A DNA stretch of 64,000 nt from Paramylibacter kogurei (GTDB taxonomy: Bacteria; Pseudomonadota; Alphaproteobacteria; Rhodobacterales; Rhodobacteraceae), in the NCBI RefSeq assembly GCF_002742285.1, contig NZ_MDGM01000012.1, positions 62,001 to 126,000 of the forward strand, given 5' to 3'. The stretch's first letter is position 1; each line of letters starts with the position of its first letter. A program made the position numbers and the translations under genes. The notes below the pieces were generated by a model. It was not told the DNA's origin, made no database searches, and worked only from the letters and a program-made list of their open reading frames with translations. Positions 18,447 to 27,520 of this stretch are shown here, piece by piece.

Positions 18447-19010
18447 GTGAGAAAAAATATAGGTAAAATGGCAATTCTGGCTGTTGCAGGCACATTTGTT
18501 TCTGGTGCTGTATTTGCACAATCAGATTTGACTGAAACTTATGTTCCAACAATCTGGGTTGATCCAGATGGTTGCGAACATTGGGTGTTTGATGATGGCT
18601 TTGAAGGTTTTATGACGCCAAACGTAACACGCGACGGACTTCCAGTATGTCAACGTGGTTCATTGTGTTTGGTTGAAAATAGCGATCAACTTTTCCAAAC
18701 AGGATCAGCTGTGATTAGCGCAAACGGGCGCGCATCATTGGAAGAATTTTTCAAAACACAAAATTCTGCAGAATATTTAATTAGTGGGCATACTGACTCT
18801 GACGGTGGCGATGCGTATAACATGTCGCTTGGTCAACGTCGCGCAGATGCGGTTGCCGAAATTGCACGATCAGTTGGCGCAGGTGTCACAAAAACACGTA
18901 GCTATGGCGAACGTGTACCTGTTGCATCGAACGACACTGCCGAGGGTAAAGCACAAAACCGCCGCGTGGAAATTCAATGTGCCGCTGAAACATACGGAGG
19001 CAAATTATAA
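18447..19010 (+). CDS. OmpA-family outer membrane/peptidoglycan-binding protein
   Basis: A 187-residue exported protein. A signal peptide (cleavage after VFA, about residue 25) is followed by a small domain IWVDPDGCEHWVFDDGFEG ... PVC (about 36-68), shared with the next gene, and then an OmpA C-terminal domain with the peptidoglycan-binding features SGHTDSDGG, SLGQRRADAV and NRRVEIQ. It probably tethers the outer membrane to the cell wall. There is no beta-barrel domain and no lipobox. The start is GTG at 18447 preceded by GGGG. Its stop overlaps the start of the lipoprotein gene (TAATG), so the two are probably made together. Confidence 0.85.
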   Translation: MRKNIGKMAILAVAGTFVSGAVFAQSDLTETYVPTIWVDPDGCEHWVFDDGFEGFMTPNVTRDGLPVCQRGSLCLVENSDQLFQTGSAVISANGRASLEEFFKTQNSAEYLISGHTDSDGGDAYNMSLGQRRADAVAEIARSVGAGVTKTRSYGERVPVASNDTAEGKAQNRRVEIQCAAETYGGKL

Positions 19011-19318
19011 TGTATAAATCAATTTTTATCGCCGCGGCCGCGACACTTGCACTGGCAGGCTGTGAAGGTGGCTCCGTTGGTGGGGTTCAAGACAAAACCA
19101 AAGACTATGGTATTGATGCCAAAGGTTTGGAACAGCTAAAAGCGGGTATCTGGGTTGATCCACATGGGTGTGACCACTGGATCATTGATGATGGCACCGA
19201 AGGATATTTGTCTGCGCGTCTTGGCCCTGATGGCAAACCTGTTTGTTCAGGCATCGCCGTGCCAAATACCGCAACCGGTGGCTATAAATCTGGTTCAAAC
19301 GTATTTGACCCAATCTAA
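19010..19318 (+). CDS. Small lipoprotein sharing a domain with the upstream OmpA-like protein
   Basis: A 102-residue lipoprotein with lipobox LAGC (Cys18) after a typical signal peptide. The mature part carries IWVDPHGCDHWIIDDGTEG and DGKPVC (about 46-81), which matches the N-terminal domain of the preceding OmpA-like protein at most positions, including both cysteines. No OmpA domain is present. A GGAGG ribosome site lies nine bases before the ATG, which overlaps the upstream stop. The paired genes suggest that the proteins interact or duplicate one envelope-binding function. A strong terminator follows. Confidence 0.78.
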   Translation: MYKSIFIAAAATLALAGCEGGSVGGVQDKTKDYGIDAKGLEQLKAGIWVDPHGCDHWIIDDGTEGYLSARLGPDGKPVCSGIAVPNTATGGYKSGSNVFDPI

Positions 19319-19340
19319 GCGATTGCTGATATGAATTTTA

Positions 19341-19370
19341 AGGGTCGCATTTTTGCGGCCCTTTTATTTT
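19341..19370 (+). terminator. Rho-independent terminator after the OmpA/lipoprotein pair
   Basis: AGGGTCGCA and TGCGGCCCT form a stem with one wobble and a short T loop, followed by TTTATTTT. It lies 23 bp after the lipoprotein stop. Confidence 0.75.
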
Positions 19371-19449
19371 GATCTTTGGCTTGCGTCGTTCACATGGTTG
19401 GGGCAACATTGAATCAAACGAAATGATATTCAAAGAAAGGTTTGTCGAT

Positions 19450-20469
19450 TTGACAACAGATACAATGACCCCTGCATCCAACGCAGGCGCGCCAACCGAC
19501 GTTGTTCTGAACTTTCCTGATAACCGATTGTTAATTGACCTCTGTGGTGAATTTGACAAAAACCTGACCCAAATCGAAGCCGCATTGCAGGTTAAAATTA
19601 TCCGACGTGGTAATGAATTGGCACTGGTGGGTGAAATGCAGCCCACAGCAGATGCTGCACAGGTATTGCAACAGCTTTACGAACGTTTGGAAAAGGGCAA
19701 GGATCTTGAAACGGGCGATATTGATGGTGTTATTCGCATGCGCCAATCGGTGCAAGGCACAGGTGTGCGCGATGGCGATCAAATCGAAATGTTCAAAGGT
19801 GGCGGGATGGAAATCCGCACGCGCAAAAAAACCGTTGAACCGCGTACTGTCACCCAAGGTAAATTTGTTCAACACCTCTTCGAAGAAGAATTGGTGTTTG
19901 GTTTAGGGCCGGCAGGGACAGGTAAAACCTATCTTGCGGTTGCGGTTGCTGTGTCGATGTTCATTGATGGGCTGGTTGATAAAATCATCCTATCGCGCCC
20001 CGCGGTCGAAGCGGGTGAACGGCTTGGTTTTTTGCCAGGTGATATGAAAGACAAAGTCGATCCATATATGCAGCCATTATATGATGCGTTGAACGATTTT
20101 TTGCCGGGAAAACAACTGGCAAAATTGATCGAAGAGAAACAAATCGAAATTGCACCATTGGCGTTTATGCGTGGGCGTACATTGTCAAATGCCTTTGTCG
20201 TTTTGGACGAGGCGCAAAATGCGACAACGATGCAAATGAAAATGTTTCTTACCCGTCTTGGTGAAGGGTCGCGCATGGCCATAACCGGTGACACCAGTCA
20301 AATAGATTTGCCGCGCGGTGTGAAATCAGGCTTGGTCGAGGCGGAAACCGTTCTGCGCGATGTCAAAGGCATCGGGTTTGTGAAATTCAAAGCAGAAGAC
20401 GTAGTACGTCACCCAATGGTTGCCAAAATCATCAAAGCTTATGATGCAAATTCTGATCGCAATGGCTGA
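19450..20469 (+). CDS. PhoH family ATPase (PhoH-like/YbeZ)
   Basis: A 339-residue PhoH-family protein. An N-terminal KH-like region (about 20-90) precedes the ATPase core with Walker A GPAGTGKTYLA and Walker B FVVLDEAQN; the RPAVEAGERLGFLPG motif is also typical. It is thought to work with the RNase YbeY in RNA metabolism, and ybeY follows directly. I chose TTG at 19450, since AGAAAGG lies nine bases upstream and the terminator ends at 19370; ATG at 19423 or TTG at 19369 are alternatives. The gene overlaps ybeY by eight bases. Confidence 0.92.
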   Translation: MTTDTMTPASNAGAPTDVVLNFPDNRLLIDLCGEFDKNLTQIEAALQVKIIRRGNELALVGEMQPTADAAQVLQQLYERLEKGKDLETGDIDGVIRMRQSVQGTGVRDGDQIEMFKGGGMEIRTRKKTVEPRTVTQGKFVQHLFEEELVFGLGPAGTGKTYLAVAVAVSMFIDGLVDKIILSRPAVEAGERLGFLPGDMKDKVDPYMQPLYDALNDFLPGKQLAKLIEEKQIEIAPLAFMRGRTLSNAFVVLDEAQNATTMQMKMFLTRLGEGSRMAITGDTSQIDLPRGVKSGLVEAETVLRDVKGIGFVKFKAEDVVRHPMVAKIIKAYDANSDRNG

Positions 20470-20980
20470 CATCTGTGAATTGGATATCGACGATCCGCGT
20501 TGGAATGACATCGAAATAGAGAAACTTGCCGAAACTGCATTTGCCAGTGTGTTAAAGCATCACAAATTGGGTGCAGATTGGCAAATTGGTGTTTTGGCCT
20601 GTTCTGATGATCGTATTGCCGAATTGAACGATACCTATCGCGATAAAAACAAAGCAACGAATGTTTTATCTTGGCCAAATTTTGATCTAAGCCCCGCAAA
20701 CGCTGGCGAAATACCGCCACCCACAGGGTTTGATGACAGTCTGGGCGATATTGCTATTTCGTATGATACTTGTGTTCAAGAAGCGCAACTGGGCGGAATT
20801 GCGGTGCAATCGCATTTAACGCATTTGTTAATACATAGTTGTTTACATTTGCTTGGATATGATCATGAAACTGATGCAGATGCTCAACGCATGGAAAATT
20901 TGGAAACTGAGCTACTTGCAAAACTGGGTATAGATGACCCATATAAGAACGGCGCCGATGGTGGCGTGCATTTCGGATAG
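20462..20980 (+). CDS. ybeY: Endoribonuclease YbeY (rRNA maturation factor)
   Basis: A zinc-dependent single-strand endoribonuclease of about 172 residues that takes part in 16S rRNA 3' end processing and ribosome quality control. The zinc site HLLIHSCLHLLGYDHE has the three histidines of the family, and ATNVLSWP is the usual upstream landmark. The best start is ATG at 20462, which overlaps the phoH stop; in-frame ATGs at 20441 and 20444 would add a few residues and no start has a good Shine-Dalgarno. The order phoH-ybeY-corC-lnt is widely conserved. Confidence 0.92.
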   Translation: MADICELDIDDPRWNDIEIEKLAETAFASVLKHHKLGADWQIGVLACSDDRIAELNDTYRDKNKATNVLSWPNFDLSPANAGEIPPPTGFDDSLGDIAISYDTCVQEAQLGGIAVQSHLTHLLIHSCLHLLGYDHETDADAQRMENLETELLAKLGIDDPYKNGADGGVHFG

Positions 20981-20985
20981 GAGCC

Positions 20986-21861
20986 ATGGGCGACACAACT
21001 GACGGATCTTCTAGCGCAGCGCAGCGCGCGCAAACGCAAGTTGAACAGAAAAAAGGCGGATTTTTGAAACGCCTCTTTGCACCCTCTGAAACCACAGAGA
21101 TCGTGCAGCATCACACACATGAACATATCACAATCATGCCAGCGGGTGGTTTGGGTAATCTGCGCAATTTACGCGTGGACGATGTGGCGATCCCGCGCCC
21201 CGATATTGTGGCCGTGGGCAATGATATCGATTTGGACGGTTTGGTCGATGTGTTTCGCGACAGCGGATATTCACGCGTGCCTGTATACAATGAAACGCTG
21301 GATGAACCTTTGGGGATGATCCATCTGAAAGATGTTGCATTGAAACACGGCTTTAACGGTAAAACCCGTCAGTTCAATGTTGAAAAAATGATGCGCCCAT
21401 TATTGTTTGCCCCGCCATCCATGCCCATTGGCGTGTTGTTGCAAAAAATGCAAACGGATCGATTGCATATGGCTTTGGTGATTGACGAATACGGCGGTGT
21501 TGACGGCTTGGTCACCATCGAGGATTTGGTTGAACAGGTTGTCGGGGAAATTGCCGATGAACATGACGCCAAAGAAGACGAACCATGGGTCGAAGAAAAA
21601 ACAGGTGTTTATTTGGTGCAAGCGCGCGCCGATCTGGAAGATTTCGAAAAAGTTCTGGGTGTTGATCTGCTTAACGATACAGAGGATGAAGACATCGACA
21701 CGATGGGTGGCTTGGTGTTTATGCTATCAGGGCGCGTCCCCACACGCGGCGAAGTGATTTCGCATCCATCTGGATATGAATTTGAAATTGTAGAGGCCGA
21801 TCCGCGCAGCATCAAAAAATTGCGTGTCTTTAAAAACAGCAAATCTCCTGCGCAAGGATAA
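20986..21861 (+). CDS. CorC/HlyC-type CBS-domain protein
   Basis: A 291-residue cytoplasmic protein with two CBS domains (about 60-190, with VFRDSGYSRVPVYNE and MALVIDEYGGVDGLVTIEDL) followed by a CorC_HlyC domain (about 205-285). It lacks the N-terminal membrane CNNM domain, so it is the soluble CorC type. CorC is linked to magnesium/cobalt efflux, and recent work ties the family to lipid or cation homeostasis. It follows ybeY by five bases and precedes lnt by four, so all are one operon. The start follows a GGAG two bases from ybeY's stop. Confidence 0.9.
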   Translation: MGDTTDGSSSAAQRAQTQVEQKKGGFLKRLFAPSETTEIVQHHTHEHITIMPAGGLGNLRNLRVDDVAIPRPDIVAVGNDIDLDGLVDVFRDSGYSRVPVYNETLDEPLGMIHLKDVALKHGFNGKTRQFNVEKMMRPLLFAPPSMPIGVLLQKMQTDRLHMALVIDEYGGVDGLVTIEDLVEQVVGEIADEHDAKEDEPWVEEKTGVYLVQARADLEDFEKVLGVDLLNDTEDEDIDTMGGLVFMLSGRVPTRGEVISHPSGYEFEIVEADPRSIKKLRVFKNSKSPAQG

Positions 21862-21865
21862 CCAT

Positions 21866-23377
21866 GTGATCAGCTTGGCGGAACTTTCGCAAAAACTGTG
21901 GGGTTCACGTTTTGCCAGCGTGGGATTGGGGTTGGTCTTGGCGCTCGCGCATGTGCCATTTTCAATCTTCCCTTTGATGTTTGTTGCAATTCCCATTGTG
22001 GGACAAATGTTTCTGTATTGTCCAAAACCACGACAAGCGTTTGGCATGGGGTGGTTTGTTGGGTTCGGTTATTTTGCGTTAAACTTGCATTGGATTGTTG
22101 AACCTTTTCTGGTGGAGCCAGAAATATTTGGATGGTTGGCGCCATTTGCGTTGTTCTTAATGGCGGCAGGGGCAGCATTATTTTGGGCGGTTCCATTTGG
22201 GCTGGCGAAACGGTTTGGGCGCGATCACGTGTCACAAATTATCCTGTTGGCCTGTCTATGGACCGTTAGCGAATATTTACGCAGCTTTATTTTCACAGGG
22301 TTCCCGTGGTCATTGCTGGCCTATGTTTGGATTGATACACCACTGGCGCAAATCTTTGCCTTTGTTGGGGTTCATGGTGCAGGGTTAATCACGCTATTGA
22401 TTTTATTCATCCCTGTGATGATGACACGAAAGATGCTGGCTGCAGCGTTTGCAACAGCATTGATCGGCATCATTGCAATCCTTGGTTGGTTGCGCATGCC
22501 AGATCACGCACCAAATCATGCCAGCGATACAATTGTGCGCATGGTGCAACCCAATGCAGAACAGCATATGAAATGGCGCCCCGATATGATTGAGGTGTTT
22601 TTTGATCGTGGGGTTTCTTATACATCTGCTCGGACATCGCGCCGCCCCGATGTTGTGATCTGGCCGGAAACCAGTCTGCCGTTTTTGCTTGGCCATGATC
22701 ATCAGGCATTACAAGTTGTGGCAGACGCCGCTGGTGATGCTTCGGTCATTGCGGGAATTCGCCGCGTTGATGACAATGGCGGATATAATTCGCTGGTATA
22801 TCTTGATCCGCGCGGGGGTGTTACGGCCGTTTATGACAAACATCATTTGGTGCCGTTTGGGGAATACCTTCCATTTGATGCACTGTTTTCAAAAATTGGG
22901 CTGAGCGCGATTGCCGACAATATCGGTGGGTTCAGTGCAGGCACCGGACCACGTGTGATCAATGGAAACAACGTGCCCGATTTTTTACCGCTGATATGTT
23001 ACGAGGCAATTTTTCCATATAGCACACATACAAATACCCGCCCCGAATGGATGGTGCATATCACCAACGATGCTTGGTTTGGCACGTTTTCAGGCCCCTA
23101 TCAACATCTGGCACAAACCAAGGCGCGCGCAATTGAAACCGGTTTGCCCATCGCGCGTGCGGCGAATACAGGTGTGTCTGGTATGATTGATCCCTATGGG
23201 CGCATGGTGAAATCGCTGGAACTTGGTCAATCGGGCTACGTTGATGTGGCGCTACCTGCATCGATTGGCAAAACCGTTTATGCATATGTTGGTGAATGGC
23301 TCTGGCTTTGCTTTGCTGGACTGCTGGCCTTGTGTTGTTTGTTGCCCGCAACCAGAACACAAAGCAGCGCACGGTGA
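21866..23377 (+). CDS. lnt: Apolipoprotein N-acyltransferase Lnt
   Basis: A 503-residue inner-membrane enzyme that adds the third acyl chain to the N-terminal Cys of lipoproteins. About six transmembrane helices come first (residues 15-215), then a nitrilase-type periplasmic domain with the catalytic triad Glu (WPETSLPF), Lys (YDKHHLVPFGEYLP) and Cys (LICYEAIFP), then a last helix. The start is GTG at 21866 with AAGGA upstream; an ATG two bases earlier is followed at once by a stop in its own frame. It ends the phoH-ybeY-corC-lnt operon and is followed by a hairpin and the metK riboswitch. Confidence 0.95.
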   Translation: MISLAELSQKLWGSRFASVGLGLVLALAHVPFSIFPLMFVAIPIVGQMFLYCPKPRQAFGMGWFVGFGYFALNLHWIVEPFLVEPEIFGWLAPFALFLMAAGAALFWAVPFGLAKRFGRDHVSQIILLACLWTVSEYLRSFIFTGFPWSLLAYVWIDTPLAQIFAFVGVHGAGLITLLILFIPVMMTRKMLAAAFATALIGIIAILGWLRMPDHAPNHASDTIVRMVQPNAEQHMKWRPDMIEVFFDRGVSYTSARTSRRPDVVIWPETSLPFLLGHDHQALQVVADAAGDASVIAGIRRVDDNGGYNSLVYLDPRGGVTAVYDKHHLVPFGEYLPFDALFSKIGLSAIADNIGGFSAGTGPRVINGNNVPDFLPLICYEAIFPYSTHTNTRPEWMVHITNDAWFGTFSGPYQHLAQTKARAIETGLPIARAANTGVSGMIDPYGRMVKSLELGQSGYVDVALPASIGKTVYAYVGEWLWLCFAGLLALCCLLPATRTQSSAR

Positions 23378-23384
23378 TATTATT

Positions 23385-23411
23385 AGATTGACCATCCGAG
23401 ATGGGCAATCT
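23385..23411 (+). terminator. Strong hairpin after lnt, upstream of the metK riboswitch
   Basis: AGATTGACCATC and GATGGGCAATCT form a 12-position stem with one A-G mismatch and a three-base CGA loop, eight bases after the lnt stop. No T-run follows, so it may be a weak terminator, an mRNA end stabiliser or part of the metK leader. Confidence 0.5.
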
Positions 23412-23428
23412 AGTCAGGGAAGATCAGC

Positions 23429-23472
23429 CCCACAACGGCTTCCTGACGTGGTGGTATTACAATATTGGAGCG
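23429..23472 (+). ncRNA. SAM/SAH-type riboswitch controlling metK
   Basis: The leader holds the conserved core CACAACGGCTTCCTGACGTG (23431-23450) and, 14 bases later, the ATTGGAGC segment (23463-23470) of the SAM/SAH riboswitch class known from Rhodobacterales metK leaders. CCAC pairs with GTGG to form P1, and the loop bases GCTTC can pair with GGAGC, which is also the Shine-Dalgarno of metK. Ligand binding should stabilise this pseudoknot and hide the ribosome site, giving feedback repression by S-adenosylmethionine. Start codon 23477 is at the expected distance. Confidence 0.9.
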
Positions 23473-23476
23473 TTAT

Positions 23477-24643
23477 ATGTCCCGTAAGAATTATTTGTTC
23501 ACCTCGGAATCCGTGTCCGAAGGTCATCCCGATAAAGTGTGCGATCGCATTTCTGATGCCATTCTAGACGCCTTTATCGGCGAAGAAGAAATGGCACGCG
23601 TTGCCTGTGAAACATTCGCCACAACTGATCGTGTTGTGATTGGTGGCGAAGTTGGGCTTTCCACCCCAGAAAAACTTGATGAATTCATGGGGCGGGTTGA
23701 AGGCATCGCGCGCGAATGTGTGCGTGATATCGGCTATGAACAAGATGGGTTTCATTACGCCAATTTTGAATTACAGAACTACCTGCACGCACAATCCGCC
23801 CATATCGCACAAGGCGTTGACAAAGATGGCGCAGGTGATCAGGGGATCATGTTTGGTTATGCGGTTGATGAAACCAGTGAATTGATGCCTGCACCAATTC
23901 AATATTCCCATGCAATTTTGCGCAATCTTGCGCATGCACGTAAATCTGGTGAGGCATCCGTATTAGGCCCGGATTCCAAATCACAGCTTTCTGTGAAATA
24001 CGAAGATGGCAAACCAATTGGTGTTACATCCATCGTATTGTCGACACAGCATTTGGATGAAAACATGTCATCCGCAGATGTACGCGATGTGGTGGAACCA
24101 TATATTCTGAAAACCTTGCCCGATGGCTGGGTCACGCCCCAAACCGAATGGCATGTGAACCCAACCGGCAAATTTGTTATCGGTGGCCCCGATGGCGATG
24201 CGGGTCTGACGGGTCGTAAAATCATCGTTGATACATATGGCGGTGCTGCACCCCATGGTGGTGGCGCGTTTAGCGGCAAAGACCCAACCAAGGTTGATCG
24301 CTCTGCCGCCTATGCCGCGCGTTATTTGGCGAAAAATGTTGTTGCTGCTGGTTTGGCGAAACGTTGCACAATTCAGGTGTCATATGCGATTGGCGTGGCA
24401 AAACCATTGTCGATTTATTGCGATACTTACGGCACTGGCGAAGTCAGCGAAGCCGCGATTGAAAAGGCCGTTTCACAAGCGTTTGATTTAACCCCACGTG
24501 GGATTATCGAACATTTGCAACTGCGCCGCCCGATTTACCAACGCACCGCGGCCTATGGCCATTTTGGCCGTGCGCCAACGGATGATGGCGGGTTTAGCTG
24601 GGAAAAGACCGATCTGGTGGATGCGTTGAAACGCGCAGTCTAA
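23477..24643 (+). CDS. metK: S-adenosylmethionine synthase MetK
   Basis: A 388-residue methionine adenosyltransferase, which makes S-adenosylmethionine from methionine and ATP in the cytoplasm. Hallmarks are [16 protein letters not shown] at the N-terminus, [12 protein letters not shown] in the middle and [19 protein letters not shown] in the last third. The ATG at 23477 has TGGAG seven bases upstream, within the riboswitch, which settles the start. It is a single-gene unit: a strong terminator follows and the riboswitch precedes. Confidence 0.97.
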   Translation: MSRKNYLFTSESVSEGHPDKVCDRISDAILDAFIGEEEMARVACETFATTDRVVIGGEVGLSTPEKLDEFMGRVEGIARECVRDIGYEQDGFHYANFELQNYLHAQSAHIAQGVDKDGAGDQGIMFGYAVDETSELMPAPIQYSHAILRNLAHARKSGEASVLGPDSKSQLSVKYEDGKPIGVTSIVLSTQHLDENMSSADVRDVVEPYILKTLPDGWVTPQTEWHVNPTGKFVIGGPDGDAGLTGRKIIVDTYGGAAPHGGGAFSGKDPTKVDRSAAYAARYLAKNVVAAGLAKRCTIQVSYAIGVAKPLSIYCDTYGTGEVSEAAIEKAVSQAFDLTPRGIIEHLQLRRPIYQRTAAYGHFGRAPTDDGGFSWEKTDLVDALKRAV

Positions 24644-24651
24644 TAAATTTC

Positions 24652-24679
24652 GGGCGGGTCTTTCCCGCCCTTATTTTTG
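24652..24679 (+). terminator. Rho-independent terminator of metK
   Basis: GGGCGGG and CCCGCCC form a perfect 7-bp stem around TCTTT, followed by TTATTTTT, eight bases after the metK stop. Confidence 0.9.
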
Positions 24680-24731
24680 CATATGCGCAAGGTTCTAGAC
24701 CTTGCCACGCACCTGCGTTATAGCCCCCATC

Positions 24732-25448
24732 ATGAGAGACAAACACACATCAGGCGCCCCTTGGCGCAATTTTTATGGCCGGATCAAGGGCAAAGGCCTG
24801 CGCGACAGCCAAGAACGCTATTTGGCCGAAGATTTGGGAAAGCTCGCACCAAGCGGCGTGACATGGGATGAAAACCCAGATCGCAATCTTGCCGATTTAA
24901 CAACGTGGTTTGGCGATGATCGCGATGTCTGGCTAGAGGTCGGATTTGGCGGCGGCGAACATATGGTGCATCAGGCGGCGAATAATCCCGATGTTGGCAT
25001 TATTGGATGTGAACCTTACATCAACGGTGTTGCGATGTTGCTGGGTAAAATCCGTGATGCTGGCGTTGAAAACGTCAAGGTTCACGCAGGTGATGCACGT
25101 GATATGATGGATGTCTTGCCCGAAAATTCAATCAGCCGTGCGTTTTTGCTCTATCCTGATCCATGGCCGAAAAAGAAACATCATCGTCGCCGGTTCGTAA
25201 CCCCAGAACATCTTGAGCCATTGGCCAAAGTGTTGAAATCAGGCGCGATTTTTCGTGTCGCCACCGATATCGAAGATTACGTGCGCCAAACCTTGGAACA
25301 GGTTTTGGCCAGTGGTGAATTTGATTGGCTAGCCGAAGGTCCCGATGATTGGCGCAAATCCTGGGATGATTGGATTTCCACGCGTTACGAGCTGAAAGCA
25401 TTGCGCGAAGGGCGCACACCACATTATCTGACATTTCGCAAACGCTAG
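24732..25448 (+). CDS. trmB: tRNA (guanine-N7-)-methyltransferase TrmB
   Basis: A 238-residue SAM-dependent methyltransferase that makes m7G46 in the tRNA variable loop. The SAM motif is LEVGFGGGEHMVHQA (about 73-87), and the family signature LYPDPWPKKKHHRRR follows (about 145). The last third has the DIEDYVRQTLE and WISTRYELKA segments. The ATG at 24732 gives the usual N-terminus (APWRNFYGRIKGKGLR); the in-frame upstream GTG-like starts lie close to the metK terminator. It follows the SAM synthase gene, an arrangement common in Rhodobacterales. Confidence 0.94.
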   Translation: MRDKHTSGAPWRNFYGRIKGKGLRDSQERYLAEDLGKLAPSGVTWDENPDRNLADLTTWFGDDRDVWLEVGFGGGEHMVHQAANNPDVGIIGCEPYINGVAMLLGKIRDAGVENVKVHAGDARDMMDVLPENSISRAFLLYPDPWPKKKHHRRRFVTPEHLEPLAKVLKSGAIFRVATDIEDYVRQTLEQVLASGEFDWLAEGPDDWRKSWDDWISTRYELKALREGRTPHYLTFRKR

Positions 25449-25515
25449 GCCTGTCGGTTCTGGACGCGATTGACAAGCTGGGCTAGTAAGAACGCGCTGA
25501 AATAAAGGAAATACA

Positions 25516-26862
25516 ATGTCTGGCCACGGTACCCCCATCCCAATGACCTCGCGCGCATCTGGTGCGCTTACTGGAACGGCCAATGTCCCGGGCGATAAAT
25601 CGGTTTCGCACCGCTCTTTGATCCTTGGTGCCTTGGCGGTTGGGCAAACCCATGTGACAGGTTTGCTGGAAGGGCAGGATGTTCTGGACACGGCCAAGGC
25701 GATGGCCGCATTTGGCGCGGATGTAAAACGTTTGGGTGATGGTGAATGGACAATCAATGGCGTTGGTGTTGGTGGCTTTGCCGAACCAGAAGATGTGATT
25801 GATTGTGGCAATGCGGGCACTGGTGTGCGCCTGATTATGGGTGCGATGGCAACCAGCCCAATCAATGCGACATTTACAGGTGACGCAAGCTTACGATCAC
25901 GCCCCATGGGGCGGATTACCGAACCCCTTGCGCTGTTTGGTGCACAGGCTGTGGGCCGCGCCAAAGGATTGTTGCCATTAACAATGGTTGGTGCGCAAAA
26001 CCCGATGCCCGTGCGATACACATCCCCACATCCATCAGCGCAAATTAAATCCGCAGTATTGCTGGCGGGCTTGAATGTGGCGGGTGATACCGTGTTGATT
26101 GAAAAGGAAAAAACCCGCGATCATTCTGAACGTATGTTGCGTGGGTTTGGTGCGGATGTAACCACGGTTGAAACGGATGACGGTTTTGAAATCACCCTAA
26201 AAGGCCAACCTGAATTAAAGGCGCAAACCATCGCCGTGCCACGCGATCCAAGCTCTGCTGCATTTCCTGTTTGTGCGGCCTTGATTGTCGAAGGTTCGGA
26301 TATCCTTGTGCCCAATATCGGGTTGAACCCAACCCGCGCTGGGCTGTTCACCACTTTGGTTGAAATGGGCGCGGATATTACATTTGAAAATAAACGCGAA
26401 GAGGGCGGCGAACCCGTTGCTGATTTGCGCGTTCGTGCCAGCAAATTAACGGGCGTCGAGGTACCACCAGAACGCGCACCCAGCATGATCGACGAATACC
26501 CGATCCTGTCAGCTGTGGCCGCATTTGCCAGCGGAAAAACCGTGATGCGTGGCGTCAAAGAGTTGCGGGTTAAGGAATGCGACCGCATTGATGCGATGGC
26601 TCGTGGGTTGGAAGCAAATGGCGTGAAAATCGAAGAGGGCGACGATTTTTTAATCGTACACGGCCAAGACGGAAGCGTGCGCGGCGGGGGTACTTGTGCC
26701 ACGCATTTGGATCATCGCATTGCGATGTCATTTCTGTGTATGGGGCTGGCGACGCAAGAACCTGTGAGCGTTGATGACGGTGGGGCAATCATGACAAGTT
26801 TCCCAATATTTCAAGAGCTTATGAGCGATTTAGGGGCGCAGATTACGCGCAACAACCGATGA
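25516..26862 (+). CDS. aroA: 3-phosphoshikimate 1-carboxyvinyltransferase AroA (EPSP synthase)
   Basis: A 448-residue EPSP synthase of the shikimate pathway, joining shikimate-3-phosphate and phosphoenolpyruvate. Landmarks are [17 protein letters not shown] (phosphate and substrate-binding Lys/Ser/Arg), [14 protein letters not shown] (PEP loop), [11 protein letters not shown] and [11 protein letters not shown]. The loop reads NAGTGVRL with Ala at the position that is Gly in class I enzymes, which may point to a class II (glyphosate-tolerant) type, as is usual for alphaproteobacteria. The start ATG follows AAAGGA. It overlaps cmk by four bases. Confidence 0.95.
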   Translation: MSGHGTPIPMTSRASGALTGTANVPGDKSVSHRSLILGALAVGQTHVTGLLEGQDVLDTAKAMAAFGADVKRLGDGEWTINGVGVGGFAEPEDVIDCGNAGTGVRLIMGAMATSPINATFTGDASLRSRPMGRITEPLALFGAQAVGRAKGLLPLTMVGAQNPMPVRYTSPHPSAQIKSAVLLAGLNVAGDTVLIEKEKTRDHSERMLRGFGADVTTVETDDGFEITLKGQPELKAQTIAVPRDPSSAAFPVCAALIVEGSDILVPNIGLNPTRAGLFTTLVEMGADITFENKREEGGEPVADLRVRASKLTGVEVPPERAPSMIDEYPILSAVAAFASGKTVMRGVKELRVKECDRIDAMARGLEANGVKIEEGDDFLIVHGQDGSVRGGGTCATHLDHRIAMSFLCMGLATQEPVSVDDGGAIMTSFPIFQELMSDLGAQITRNNR

Positions 26863-27494
26863 GCTTTACCGTCGCCATTGATGGTCCAGCGGCGGCGGGT
26901 AAGGGCACGATTGCCCGTGCATTGGCGGATCATTTTGGATTTGCATATCTTGATACGGGATTGCTGTACCGCGCGGTTGGGCGCAAGGTTTTGGATGCGG
27001 ATCAGCCCCTGACAGATACCGTATTTGCATTGAAAATGGCGCAAGGATTACACGAATCTGATCTATTGCGCGATGACCTGCGCAATATGGAAACGGCCAC
27101 CGCGGCAAGCGCTGTTGCGGCGATGGGTGATGTGCGCAAAGCATTGGTTTCATTCCAAAAAAGCTTTGCCAAGCGCGATGGCGGTGCGGTGCTGGATGGG
27201 CGCGATATTGGCACGGTGATTTGCCCCGATGCGGATGTGAAACTGTTCGTGACAGCCAGCGAAGACGTGCGCGCAGAGCGACGATATAAAGAGTTGTCAG
27301 CCAAGGGTGATGACACCAGTTTTGACGCGGTTTTAAGTGCGTTAAAAGCGCGTGATGCACAGGATGCAAAACGCGATGTTGCACCAATGGTGCAGGCGGA
27401 TGATGCGGTGTTGATTGATACGTCAAACATGTCGATTGCGGATGCGTTGGCGGCGGCGGTTGATGTTGTGAACAAAACGTATAAATCCGCTTAA
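26859..27494 (+). CDS. cmk: Cytidylate kinase Cmk
   Basis: A 211-residue nucleoside monophosphate kinase that phosphorylates CMP and dCMP for nucleotide recycling. The P-loop is [11 protein letters not shown] (residues 9-19), the CMP-binding part includes [11 protein letters not shown] and [11 protein letters not shown], and the lid region is [11 protein letters not shown]. Start and aroA stop overlap as ATGA, so translation is coupled. In most Rhodobacterales rpsA follows directly; here a 2.2-kb block lies between. Confidence 0.95.
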   Translation: MSFTVAIDGPAAAGKGTIARALADHFGFAYLDTGLLYRAVGRKVLDADQPLTDTVFALKMAQGLHESDLLRDDLRNMETATAASAVAAMGDVRKALVSFQKSFAKRDGGAVLDGRDIGTVICPDADVKLFVTASEDVRAERRYKELSAKGDDTSFDAVLSALKARDAQDAKRDVAPMVQADDAVLIDTSNMSIADALAAAVDVVNKTYKSA

Positions 27495-27520
27495 ACCCCT
27501 AAAATCATTGAAAATATACG

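Noticed and set aside
25329..26021. Long minus-strand open frame (230 codons) opposite trmB and aroA
   Set aside because: It runs antisense to two firmly identified genes, its product is Pro/Ser/Arg-rich without a domain, and its openness follows from the codon use of the real genes.
26866..27426. Minus-strand open frame of 186 codons opposite cmk
   Set aside because: Antisense to cmk; the translated product is rich in His, Pro and Arg and has no fold-like pattern or ribosome site.
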